The translations under genes and the position numbers were made by a program. A stretch of DNA of 44,609 nucleotides from an uncultured Clostridia bacterium (GTDB lineage Bacteria > Bacillota > Clostridia > TANB77 > CAG-508), in NCBI GenBank assembly GCA_944386195.1, contig CALXAD010000014.1:1-44609 (forward strand), in the 5' to 3' direction. Shown one piece after another: positions 34,171 through 42,673 of the stretch. The stretch's first letter is position 1; the number at the start of each line of letters is the position of its first letter. The notes beneath the pieces are model-generated. The model did not search any database. It was not told the origin of the DNA and was given only the letters and a program-made list of their open reading frames with translations.

Positions 34171-35034
34171 ATGATTGATTTACATATGCATAGTATTTAT
34201 TCAGATGGAAGTAAAACAGTAGAAAAAATTTTAAAAAAATGTGAAGAAAAAAAGTTAGAATACATATCAATAACAGACCATAATACAGCTAAGCAATATG
34301 AAGATAATTCATTAAAAAACAATAATATTTTTAAAGGCAAAGTTATAAAGGGAGTAGAATTAAATGCAGTATTTCAAGATAAGAATATTGAGATATTAGG
34401 ATATAATATAAATCCAGATATAATAAATAAATGGTGCCAAAAGTATTATTCAGAAGAAAAATTAGAAAAGCAACAAGAAATATGTTATAAAAGGTTGATA
34501 GACATATGTAATAAGCAAGGACTTATATATGATGAAAGTAAAATAATAAAGCCGAAAATAACTGGATATGTAGAAATTTCAATTTACAATGAATTAATGA
34601 AACACAAAGAAAACTACAAAATATTAGGTGAATTTACAAAATCTTTGGGAATATTCTTTAGAAAAGGTTTAGCAAATCCTAAAAGTATTTATTTTGTAAA
34701 TCGTATAGAATTTAGACCTAAATATAAAGAAGTGATAGATATTATTCATAAAGCAGGAGGAAAAGCCTTTTTAGCACATCCTTTTGAATATAAATTTGAA
34801 AATACAATTGGTTTTATAGAAGATTTACGAAAAGAAGAGAAATTAGACGGAATAGAATGTTTCCACCCATCTGCCAGTATAGAAAATAGAAATTTGTTAG
34901 CAAATTACGCTAAAAACAATAAATTATATATAAGTGGTGGTAGTGATTATCACGGAGATTCAAAACCAGATATAGAAATAGGAATTGGAAGAGGGGATTT
35001 AAACATCTCAAAAGAAATATTGGAATGGTTGTAA
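34171..35034 (+). CDS. PHP-domain phosphoesterase
   Basis: The product has 287 residues with the metal-binding motifs of the PHP superfamily in order: DLHMHSIYSDG (H5, H7, D12), ITDHNT, a Glu in KGVELNA, FLAHPFEY and GGSDYHGDSKP. This set matches stand-alone PHP enzymes such as TrpH/RNase AM-like 5'-3' exonucleases and nucleotide phosphatases. Substrate is not decided by the sequence. It has its own promoter. Confidence 0.85.
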   Translation: MIDLHMHSIYSDGSKTVEKILKKCEEKKLEYISITDHNTAKQYEDNSLKNNNIFKGKVIKGVELNAVFQDKNIEILGYNINPDIINKWCQKYYSEEKLEKQQEICYKRLIDICNKQGLIYDESKIIKPKITGYVEISIYNELMKHKENYKILGEFTKSLGIFFRKGLANPKSIYFVNRIEFRPKYKEVIDIIHKAGGKAFLAHPFEYKFENTIGFIEDLRKEEKLDGIECFHPSASIENRNLLANYAKNNKLYISGGSDYHGDSKPDIEIGIGRGDLNISKEILEWL

Positions 35035-35045
35035 AATAAGAATAA

Positions 35046-35294
35046 CAAAGAAAAATTCATTTTTCAAACAATCTTATACCATGTGAATATTTAAAAGAAG
35101 ACCATTAGTGTGGAGCAAAGTGCATTAGTTGTAAATTATTTACATGTGATTATTTAGAAAAGAAAGGAATTAAATTTAAAATAAGATATATTTTTTTATT
35201 AGATACATTTTTTAATCCATTACAAAAATATTTTATAAAAACAATGGTATTTACTCCTAAAAATAAAATAATAAATAGATTATTAAAATTATAA
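35046..35294 (+). pseudogene. remnant of a cysteine-rich protein gene
   Basis: One frame reads IPCEYLKEDH, then TAG (35106-35108), then CGAKCISCKLFTCDYLEKKG and about 40 more residues to a TAA at 35292-35294. The spaced cysteines look like a metal or Fe-S site. There is no start codon and the frame is broken by TAG, so it is probably decayed. It explains most of the 405-base stretch between the PHP gene and 35440. Confidence 0.45.
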
Positions 35295-35336
35295 GGTATT
35301 ATGTCTTTAAATAATTTTCAAAAAATAAAAGTTTAA

Positions 35337-35373
35337 AATAGTTAATAGTTATAAATTATTAACTATTTTTTTG
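35337..35373 (+). terminator. terminator hairpin
   Basis: AATAGTTAATA pairs with TATTAACTATT, followed by a T-run. Confidence 0.65.
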
Positions 35374-35380
35374 TAATTTG

Positions 35381-35409
35381 TTGAAGAAAGGAAAAGTTTA
35401 TGTTATTAT
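35381..35409 (+). promoter_or_regulatory. promoter for the coiled-coil/AlkD operon
   Basis: TTGAAG (35381-35386) and TATTAT (35404-35409) with a 17-base spacer. Confidence 0.45.
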
Positions 35410-35439
35410 AGTGCAGTAAGAAAGGAAAAGGATGTAGAA

Positions 35440-36009
35440 ATGGAAAAATTAAATTATAAGAGAACAATAATGATAGTAATGTTAATTATACTATTATTAG
35501 TAATTATTGCAGGAATTAGTTATTATAGAAACGTAGAAATTGTAACAAACATTTCACTTTGCTTTATTATAGCATGCACAACAGGAGTGGTAATAGAAGC
35601 AATAAATGGTGCAAAACATGAAGATTTAAAAAGAGTAGAAAACTATAATAAAGAATTATTAGAAATGAGAGGAAAAATCATAAGGTTTAGAAAATCTATT
35701 AGAGATTTATCAAGAAACCGTTATAGAAAAAACTTTTATCAAGAAGCGGAAAATATAATGACTGATATAAATAACTTAAATGAGCAAATAGAATATTTAT
35801 ATGAAAATGAAAAAAAGAAAAGTTTAATCAGAAAATTTTTATCAAATCAAGATATAAATTTAGAACAAACAATAAGTATTATGCAAGAAATTAGAGAAGA
35901 TATTGTAAATGAATTAGATAGAAAAAGTATAATAAAAAAGATATATCGTTATAATCATAAACTAGATAAATTACTTTATTCAATAAATAGAGAAATGGGA
36001 ATTAAATAA
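35440..36009 (+). CDS. membrane protein with long helical cytoplasmic part
   Basis: The product has 189 residues. Two hydrophobic helices (about 9-28 and 35-55) are followed by a charged, helical region of 130 residues likely to form coiled coils. The last base of the stop codon is the first base of the AlkD-like start codon, so the two genes are translationally coupled. Unknown family. Confidence 0.6.
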   Translation: MEKLNYKRTIMIVMLIILLLVIIAGISYYRNVEIVTNISLCFIIACTTGVVIEAINGAKHEDLKRVENYNKELLEMRGKIIRFRKSIRDLSRNRYRKNFYQEAENIMTDINNLNEQIEYLYENEKKKSLIRKFLSNQDINLEQTISIMQEIREDIVNELDRKSIIKKIYRYNHKLDKLLYSINREMGIK

Positions 36010-36692
36010 TGAAATTAGAAATTGAAAAAGAATTATTAAATATGCAAGATAAAAAATATAAAGAATTCCAAAAAGGATTATGTCCAGGAATAGAAAATAT
36101 TATAGGAATAAGAATCCCTATTCTTAGAAATTATGCAAAAGAACTATTAAAAAGGTATGATTTTAAGCAATTAATAGAAAACATTCCTAATAATTATTAT
36201 GAAGAGATAATGCTTCAAGGAATGTTAATAGGACAAGTGAAGTTGGATTTTAATGAAATAATAAAGTATATAGAGGATTTTATACCAAAAATAAACAATT
36301 GGGCTGTTTGTGATACATTTTGCACAAGTCTTAAGATAACGAAAAAACATAAAGAAGAAATGTGGAATTTTATACAAAAATACTTAAAATCTGATAAAGA
36401 ATTTTATATTAGGTTTGGAGTAGTTATTATACTTAATTATTTCATAGATGAAGATTACTTATATAAGAACTTTAAGATATTTGATAGTATAAAATCTAAT
36501 AAATACTATGTTCAAATGGCAGTAGCGTGGGCAATATCATATTGTTTAATAAAGTTTTATGATGAGACTACAAAATACTTGGAAAGTGCAAAAATAGATA
36601 AATTTACATATAATAAATCAATTCAAAAGGCAATTGAATCTTATAGAATAACAAAAGAACAAAAAGAATTTTTAAGAACATTAAAAAAATAA
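36009..36692 (+). CDS. DNA alkylation repair protein, AlkD-like
   Basis: The product has 227 residues made of helical HEAT-like repeats. It shows AlkD family marks: GIRIPILRNYAKEL, the INNWAVCDTFC block with the aromatic residue and Asp used by AlkD for glycosylase action, and QMAVAWAISYCLIKF. It would remove bulky or charged alkylated bases. Some family members of this size have lost activity; that cannot be told here. Confidence 0.8.
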   Translation: MKLEIEKELLNMQDKKYKEFQKGLCPGIENIIGIRIPILRNYAKELLKRYDFKQLIENIPNNYYEEIMLQGMLIGQVKLDFNEIIKYIEDFIPKINNWAVCDTFCTSLKITKKHKEEMWNFIQKYLKSDKEFYIRFGVVIILNYFIDEDYLYKNFKIFDSIKSNKYYVQMAVAWAISYCLIKFYDETTKYLESAKIDKFTYNKSIQKAIESYRITKEQKEFLRTLKK

Positions 36693-36712
36693 TTAAAATT
36701 TTATTAAAAATG

Positions 36713-36741
36713 TTTAGAAAAAATCTAATATGTGTTATAGT
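36713..36741 (+). promoter_or_regulatory. possible promoter for the GH18 gene
   Basis: TTTAGA (36713-36718) and TATAGT (36736-36741) with a 17-base spacer. Confidence 0.35.
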
Positions 36742-36772
36742 AAAATTTGAAAATAGTAATAAGGAGAAAAAC

Positions 36773-38515
36773 ATGAAAAAAGGAAAAAGAATTATTCAAG
36801 AAAAACCAAAGAGAGCAAGAAAAATGACAAGAGATGAAATTGAAAGAAAAAAGAAAATAATTATAAGAACATTTATAACAGTAGTTGCATTACTTGTAAT
36901 ATTTATTGTTGCAATGATTTTAAATAATTTTATAATACTTGATAACAACAAAACTACTAATCTAATAATTAATAATAGAAATGTAACATCTAATTTGAAA
37001 AATGATATTTTAATACAAGAAGATGTTATTTATTTATCAGAGCCGGATATAGCAAATTTCTTTGATAAATATATCTATGAAGATAAAGAAACAAATAAAA
37101 TAATTACTACTTATGATAAAAAAATAGCAGAAATTGGTTATGATGAAAATGTTATTAATATTAATGGTTCTGATAAACAAATTTATGCACATGCAATTGA
37201 AAAGGATGGTGTGACATATTTACCTGTATCAGAGATGGCAGATGTATATGATATAGAAATTGCAAATATCCCAGAAAAGAAAGTTATCACTATGGATTCA
37301 TTAGATAGAGAGCAAAAAAGAGCAATTGTAAATAAAAATACTTCTGTAAAATCTTCAACTAATTTTATTTCAAGGACTGTAGATAGAGTTGAAAAAGGAG
37401 AAGCAGTTATTGTTGTTTCTTCAGAAAATGGATATTCTAGAATCAGGACATCAGATGGTAAATTAGGTTATATAAAATCAAAAAGATTGGAAAATGAATT
37501 TACTATAAGAGAAAATATGGAAGATGAAAAACAAATAAATGGAAAAGTTAATCTTACATGGGATTATTATTCAGAATATGCATCAGCACCTGATAGAAGC
37601 GGAACAACAATAGATGGAGTAAATGTTGTATCACCTGCATTTTTCTATATAGATGAAAATGGAAATTTTGAGGAAAATATAGGAAGTAATGGAGAAAACT
37701 ATATACAATGGGCACATAATAATGGATATAAAGTATGGCCTATGGTATCAAATGCAGTTGCAGCAAATGAAAGTTTAGATATTGTTTCAAGAATAATGAA
37801 TAGCTATACTTTAAGAAAAGAATTAATAGAAAACATTGTAAATGCGTGTGTTGAATATGGCTTAGATGGAATTAATATAGATTTTGAAAATATGAAATCA
37901 GAAGATAAAGATATGTATTCAAGATTTATTATAGAATTAACACCAAGACTAAAAGAAATAGGAATGGTAACTTCTGTAGATGTAACAGCTCCAGATGGAA
38001 GTGATACATGGTCTCTATGTTTTGATAGACATGTCTTAGGAGATGTAGCAGATTATATTATATTTATGGCATATGACCAAAACGGAGTGTCAAGTACAAA
38101 ACCAGGAACTAATGCAGGATATAATTGGATACAATTAAACCTAAGAAAATTTTTACAAACTGAAGAAATTGAGCCCGAAAAATTAATTTTAGCAGTACCA
38201 TTTTATACCAGATTATGGACAACCAATTCAGCTGGAGAGCTTATAGATAAAACAACAGTTAGTATGAAAAATATTAGTTCTGTGATACCTGAAGGGACAC
38301 AAATAAAGTGGGATGATGAATTAAAACAAAATTATGCTGAATTTACTGATGGTGATAATATAAACCAAATATGGATAGAAGATGTTGATTCATTAAAAGC
38401 AAAAATATCTTTAATAAAAGAAAATAATTTAGCAGGAGTTGCTTCATGGGAAAAAGATATGGAAACAGATGATGTTTGGCAAATGTTTAAAACAGAATTA
38501 ATGGAAAATCAATAA
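36773..38515 (+). CDS. membrane-anchored GH18 glycoside hydrolase with SH3 domain
   Basis: The product has 580 residues: N-terminal membrane anchor (about 30-51), a copper-amine-oxidase-N-like stalk region, a bacterial SH3 domain (about 180-245) and a GH18 barrel with the catalytic motif DGINIDFE (365-372, acid E372) and YDQNG. This is the arrangement of spore-cortex or wall hydrolases of the YaaH/YdhD type. ATG 36773 follows AAGGAG; an in-frame ATG upstream has no site. It precedes sigH. Confidence 0.88.
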   Translation: MKKGKRIIQEKPKRARKMTRDEIERKKKIIIRTFITVVALLVIFIVAMILNNFIILDNNKTTNLIINNRNVTSNLKNDILIQEDVIYLSEPDIANFFDKYIYEDKETNKIITTYDKKIAEIGYDENVININGSDKQIYAHAIEKDGVTYLPVSEMADVYDIEIANIPEKKVITMDSLDREQKRAIVNKNTSVKSSTNFISRTVDRVEKGEAVIVVSSENGYSRIRTSDGKLGYIKSKRLENEFTIRENMEDEKQINGKVNLTWDYYSEYASAPDRSGTTIDGVNVVSPAFFYIDENGNFEENIGSNGENYIQWAHNNGYKVWPMVSNAVAANESLDIVSRIMNSYTLRKELIENIVNACVEYGLDGINIDFENMKSEDKDMYSRFIIELTPRLKEIGMVTSVDVTAPDGSDTWSLCFDRHVLGDVADYIIFMAYDQNGVSSTKPGTNAGYNWIQLNLRKFLQTEEIEPEKLILAVPFYTRLWTTNSAGELIDKTTVSMKNISSVIPEGTQIKWDDELKQNYAEFTDGDNINQIWIEDVDSLKAKISLIKENNLAGVASWEKDMETDDVWQMFKTELMENQ

Positions 38516-38521
38516 AACAGC

Positions 38522-38550
38522 TTGACAATGAAATTTTTCAAATATATAAT
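38522..38550 (+). promoter_or_regulatory. consensus promoter for sigH
   Basis: TTGACA (38522-38527) and TATAAT (38545-38550) with a 17-base spacer. Confidence 0.75.
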
Positions 38551-38583
38551 ACAAAAAAAGGACTTTTGGAGGTATTTTGACGG

Positions 38584-39237
38584 ATGCAAGAAAAGGATGT
38601 ATTCTTTACAACTGATAAATATCACAATTTATCAGATGAACAAATTATAGAAAAAATCAAACAAGGTGACGAAGAAGCTTTAGTTTACATCTTAAATAAA
38701 TATAAAGAACTTGTTAATATGAAAGTTAGTAAATATTTTATAGTAGGTGCTGAAAAGGATGACACTGTTCAAGAAGGTATGATAGGGCTATTCAAAGCAA
38801 TAAAAAGTTTTGACCCTAAAAAGCAGAATTCATTTAAATCTTTTGCAAATATTTGTATAGAAAGACAATTGATAACAGCAATAAAAAGTTCTAATAGACA
38901 AAAGCATATGCCACTTAATTCATATTTATCATTAAATACGGCAGCATATGATAATGAAGAAGATAGTGTTGAATTAATAGAAACATTTAATAACAAAACA
39001 GTAGAAGATCCTTTGGAAACAATAATGAAACAAGAATATTTAACTGAAGTAGAAGATGCTGTAAATAAAAATTTAAGCAAATTTGAAAAACAAGTTTTAG
39101 ATAGATTTTTAAAAGGAGAAAGCTACGTGAAGATTGCAAAAAACTTAGATTCTCCAGTTAAATCAGTAGACAATGCTATTCAAAGAATAAGAAAGAAAGC
39201 ACTAAAGAATATCAATGAGAAGAACCATTCTAAATAA
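38584..39237 (+). CDS. sigH: RNA polymerase sporulation sigma factor SigH
   Basis: The product has 217 residues with regions 2 and 4 of a sigma-70 factor. DEEALVYILNKYKELVN, VGAEKDDTVQEGMIGLFKAIKSFDP and the strongly SigH-specific RQLITAIKSSNRQKHMPLNSYLSL block are present. SigH directs early sporulation genes in Bacilli and Clostridia. It has a strong promoter and GGAGG site, and a hairpin overlaps its stop codon before the ftsZ-like gene. Confidence 0.93.
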   Translation: MQEKDVFFTTDKYHNLSDEQIIEKIKQGDEEALVYILNKYKELVNMKVSKYFIVGAEKDDTVQEGMIGLFKAIKSFDPKKQNSFKSFANICIERQLITAIKSSNRQKHMPLNSYLSLNTAAYDNEEDSVELIETFNNKTVEDPLETIMKQEYLTEVEDAVNKNLSKFEKQVLDRFLKGESYVKIAKNLDSPVKSVDNAIQRIRKKALKNINEKNHSK

Positions 39238-39250
39238 AAGAGTGGTTCTT
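39220..39250 (+). terminator. hairpin at the end of sigH
   Basis: AAGAACCA (39220-39227) pairs with TGGTTCTT (39243-39250), enclosing the sigH stop. The short T-run suggests only partial termination before the ftsZ-like gene. Confidence 0.5.
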
Positions 39251-39276
39251 ATTGTGAAAAGGAGGTAAGAAATAAA

Positions 39277-40218
39277 ATGTCAAATATTCAAAACATAGTT
39301 AAAATCAAAGTTATAGGAGTAGGCGGAGGCGGAAACAATGCTGTTTTACATATAATTGATGAAAATGTACAAAATATACAAACATATTTATTAAATACAG
39401 AACTTGGAGCATTAAAAACAACTAGAAGTAGAAATATAATACAAATAGGAAAGGAAACTACAAAAGGTTTAGGAGCAGGTTCTGATGAATCTGTTGGAGA
39501 AAGAGCAGCTCGTGAAAGTAAAGAAGAAATTAAAAATATACTTCAAGATACAGATATGTTATTTATAATTGCTGGAATGGGTGGTGGAACAGGAACAGGT
39601 GCAGCACCTGTAATAGCAGAAATTGCAAAAGAAATGAATATTTTGACTGTAGGAATTGTAACTAAACCATTTATGTTTGAAGGGAAAAGAAGGGAATTAA
39701 GAGCTGAACTTGGAATTCAAAAACTAGTAAAAAATGTAAATGCCTTGATAGTAATATTAAATGATAATTTATTAAAGGTTGCAGATAATAAAACACCATT
39801 AAGAGAAGCTTTCAAATTAGCAGATGATGTTGTAAAACAAGGTGTTCAAAGCATAACAGATTTAATTACAACAGTAGGAGAAATAAATATAGATTTTGCA
39901 GATATAAGAACTATTTTTAATTATAAAGGTAAAGCATATATGGGAATAGGTAAAGCTAGTGGAACAGCTAGAGTTGAAGAGGCTGTAAGTCAAGCAATAA
40001 ATAATCCATTAACAGAATATAAAATAGATAATGCAAAAGGAGTAATATTTAATGTAACTGGTGGGGAAAATTTAGGATTAACTGAAATAGATAGTGCAGT
40101 AACATTAATTAATGATAGAGTAAATCCAGATGCTAATATTATATTTGGAACTGTAATTGATAAAAATTTAAAAGACGAAGTAAGTGTAACAGTTATAGCC
40201 ACAGGTGTTGAAGAATAA
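39277..40218 (+). CDS. ftsZ: FtsZ-type tubulin homologue without C-terminal tail
   Basis: The product has 313 residues. It contains the GTP-binding signature GGGTGTG (102-108), IGVGGGGNNAV and the T7-loop NIDFADI needed for GTP hydrolysis across the polymer, so it should polymerise. It ends at the close of the globular core (TVIATGVEE): the usual linker and the conserved C-terminal peptide that binds FtsA, SepF and MinC are absent. It follows sigH. It may be a second FtsZ or the only one with unusual partners. Confidence 0.85.
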   Translation: MSNIQNIVKIKVIGVGGGGNNAVLHIIDENVQNIQTYLLNTELGALKTTRSRNIIQIGKETTKGLGAGSDESVGERAARESKEEIKNILQDTDMLFIIAGMGGGTGTGAAPVIAEIAKEMNILTVGIVTKPFMFEGKRRELRAELGIQKLVKNVNALIVILNDNLLKVADNKTPLREAFKLADDVVKQGVQSITDLITTVGEINIDFADIRTIFNYKGKAYMGIGKASGTARVEEAVSQAINNPLTEYKIDNAKGVIFNVTGGENLGLTEIDSAVTLINDRVNPDANIIFGTVIDKNLKDEVSVTVIATGVEE

Positions 40219-40225
40219 AATTAAA

Positions 40226-40301
40226 TGGGGCTCCCAACGGGAATTGAACCCGTGACCTCTACCTTACCAAGGTAGCACTCTACCTACTGAGCTATAGGAG
40301 C
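40226..40301 (-). tRNA. tRNA-Thr(GGT)
   Basis: 76 bases including an encoded CCA. The acceptor stem pairs GCTCCTA with TGGGAGC, the T-arm is ACGGG-TTCAATT-CCCGT, and the anticodon stem CTACC/GGTAG encloses a normal 7-base loop TTGGTAA with anticodon GGT, reading ACY. Position 73 is C, unusual for tRNA-Thr. It lies head-to-head with thrS. Confidence 0.93.
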
Positions 40302-40311
40302 ATCAAAAAGA

Positions 40312-40340
40312 ATTATACAATAACAAATAAAAAAAGTAAA
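40312..40340 (-). promoter_or_regulatory. promoter of tRNA-Thr
   Basis: On the minus strand TTTACT (40340-40335) and TATAAT (40317-40312), 17-base spacer, ending about 10 bases before the tRNA. Confidence 0.55.
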
Positions 40341-40349
40341 TAATTTCTC

Positions 40350-40378
40350 TTGACTTTTTTATAAAAAAAGCGTAAACT
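40350..40378 (+). promoter_or_regulatory. promoter of the T-box-thrS unit
   Basis: TTGACT (40350-40355) and TAAACT (40373-40378) with a 17-base spacer. Confidence 0.6.
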
Positions 40379-40384
40379 ATTAAC

Positions 40385-40617
40385 ATAAGTAAAAACTAGT
40401 AAGAGACGAGTAAAATAATAATTACTTTAAAGAGAGAATTGGTTATAAGCTGAGAGCCGATTTAAAGAAAAATATTTGAAAACTAACTCTTTGTAAGTTT
40501 CTAGTGAATAAGCTAGACGTTTAAGATACGTTATAATCTTATAAATTAAGTAAAAAATAGGATGGAACCGTGTTTAGAATAGCACTCCTATGGATAATAA
40601 GTCCATGGGAGTTTTTT
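40385..40617 (+). promoter_or_regulatory. threonine T-box riboswitch with terminator
   Basis: The leader of thrS has a Stem I region closed by ACTAG (40395-40399) and CTAGT (40501-40505) with the AGAGAGAA element. The T-box sequence TGGAACCG (40563-40570) lies in an antiterminator (TAGGA/TCCTA, GTG/CAC). The competing terminator has arms 40584-40594 and 40602-40612 followed by TTTTTT. Thr codons ACT at 40482 and 40486 are specifier candidates. Uncharged tRNA-Thr should allow read-through into thrS. Confidence 0.85.
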
Positions 40618-40700
40618 GATGGGCAAAAAGAGGATATGTCCCCAAATGGACAAAATGTCCAAAAAGAAACGTCACCAATTGGACAAAAGGAGGTTTTTTT

Positions 40701-42636
40701 ATGATTAAAGTTACTTTAAAGGATGGTTCTATTATAGAAGCTGAGAAAGGAAGTTCTATTTTAGACATTGCAAAAAAAATTAGTGAAGGTTTAGCAAGAA
40801 ATGCAACTTGCGGAGAAGTTGATGGGAAGGTAGAAGATTTAAGATATATCTTAAATTCTGATTGTTCTTTAGTAATCCATACTTTCAAAGAAGATGATCT
40901 AGAAGGTAAAAAGGCATATTGGCATACAACATCTCATATTATGGCACAAGCTGTAAAAAGATTATTCCCAGATGTAAAACTTGCTATTGGTCCAGCAATT
41001 GAAAATGGATTTTACTATGATTTTGATGTAGAAAGACCATTTACAGATGAGGATAAGGCAAAGATTGAAGAAGAAATGAAAAAAATAATAAAAGAAGATT
41101 TAAAAATTGAAAGATTTTCTTTACCTAAAAAAGAAGCATTAGAATTAATGAAAGATGAGCCTTATAAACAAGAATTAATAAATGACTTAAAAGAAGGAGA
41201 AGAAATTAGCTTTTATAAACAAGGTGAATTTACAGACCTTTGTGCAGGTCCTCATTTATTAAGTACAGGAAAAATAAAATCAATTAAGATTTTATCTTCT
41301 TCAGGAGCATATTGGAGAGGCGATGAAAAAAATAAAATGTTACAAAGAATATATGCAATATCATTCCCTAAAGCAAGTATGCTTGAAGAATATTTAAACT
41401 TCTTGGAAGAAGCAAAACAAAGAGACCATAGAAAATTAGGAAAAGATTTAGAAATATTTATGACACATAAATTAGTAGGAGCAGGTCTTCCTATGTATTT
41501 ACCAAATGGTGCTACTTTAAGAAGAATATTAGAAAGATATATACAAGATAAAGAAATAGAACTTCGGATATAAACATGTATATACACCTTCACTTGCAAA
41601 TGTTGAACTTTATAAAACTAGCGGACATTGGGACCATTATAAAGAAGATATGTTCCCAGCAATGAAACTTGATAATGAAGAAATGGTTTTAAGACCTATG
41701 AATTGTCCACATCATATGCTTGTTTATAAAAATAAGATGCATTCTTATAGAGATTTACCAATTAGAATTGGTGAGCTAGCTCATGATTTTAGATATGAAG
41801 CAAGTGGAAGTGTTATGGGGCTAGAAAGAGTTAGAGAGATGTGTCAAAACGATGCACATATCTTTGTTAGACCTGACCAAATAAAACAAGAAGTTGGAAA
41901 TATATTAAATCTTATTAAAGAAGTATATCAAAAAGATTTTGGCTTTTCAGAATCTAGTTTTAAATATAGATTATCTTTAAGAGATAAAGCAAATAAAGAA
42001 AAATATATTGATAATGACGAAATGTGGGAAACAGCAGAAAGTCAATTAAGAGATATTCTAAAAGAATTAAATATTGATTTTTATGAAGCAGAAGGAGAGG
42101 CAGCATTTTATGGACCAAAGATTGATATACAAATTAGAACAGCTTTAAATCATGATGTAACTATACCAACATGTCAATTAGATTTCGCTTTACCAGAAAG
42201 ATTTGAGTTAGAATATATAGGAGAAGATGGAAAAGCACATAGACCAGTTGTTATTCATAGAGCAATACTTGGTTCATCAGATAGATTTATTGCATTCTTA
42301 TTAGAAGAAACAAAAGGAAATCTACCTTTATGGCTTGCTCCAACTCAAATAAAAATTCTTCCTATTACTGATAATCAAAGAGATTATAGTATTAAATTAA
42401 AAGAAGAATTGCAAAAGGAGAAAATAAGAGTAGAAGTAGACGATAGAAATGAAAAAACAGGATATAAGATTCGTGAAGCTCAATTACAAAAAATACCATA
42501 TATGTTAATAATTGGTCCAAAAGAAGTTGAGCAAAATATAGTTTCTATACGTTCTAGAGAAGATGGAGATATTGGAACTATGGAAATAGAAGATTTTAAA
42601 AACAAGATTTTAGAAGAAATTAAAAATAAAAGATAA
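40701..42636 (+). CDS. thrS: threonyl-tRNA synthetase, requires +1 shift at CGGA
   Basis: Read through one +1 shift the product has 644 residues, the full ThrRS length: TGS domain (1-60), editing domain with HTTSH and DLCAGPH, class II catalytic core with RPMNCPHH and FRYEASG, and the anticodon-binding domain. At 41565 the codon after CTT is CGG; skipping the C gives ELGYKHVYTPSLANVELY, the conserved entry to the core. Unshifted, TAA follows after one more codon and leaves no catalytic core. The gene is essential in nearly all bacteria, so the shift must work well. Confidence 0.95.
41565..41568 (+). other. CGGA +1 frameshift site 6 (thrS)
   Basis: Codons CTT then CGG-A; the shifted frame gives Leu-Gly-Tyr-Lys. 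Gly is residue 289. Zero-frame TAA at 41571-41573. Confidence 0.92.
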
Positions 42637-42673
42637 AAATAAAAAATAGAAAAGAAAATAGGAGTTGTGAAAT

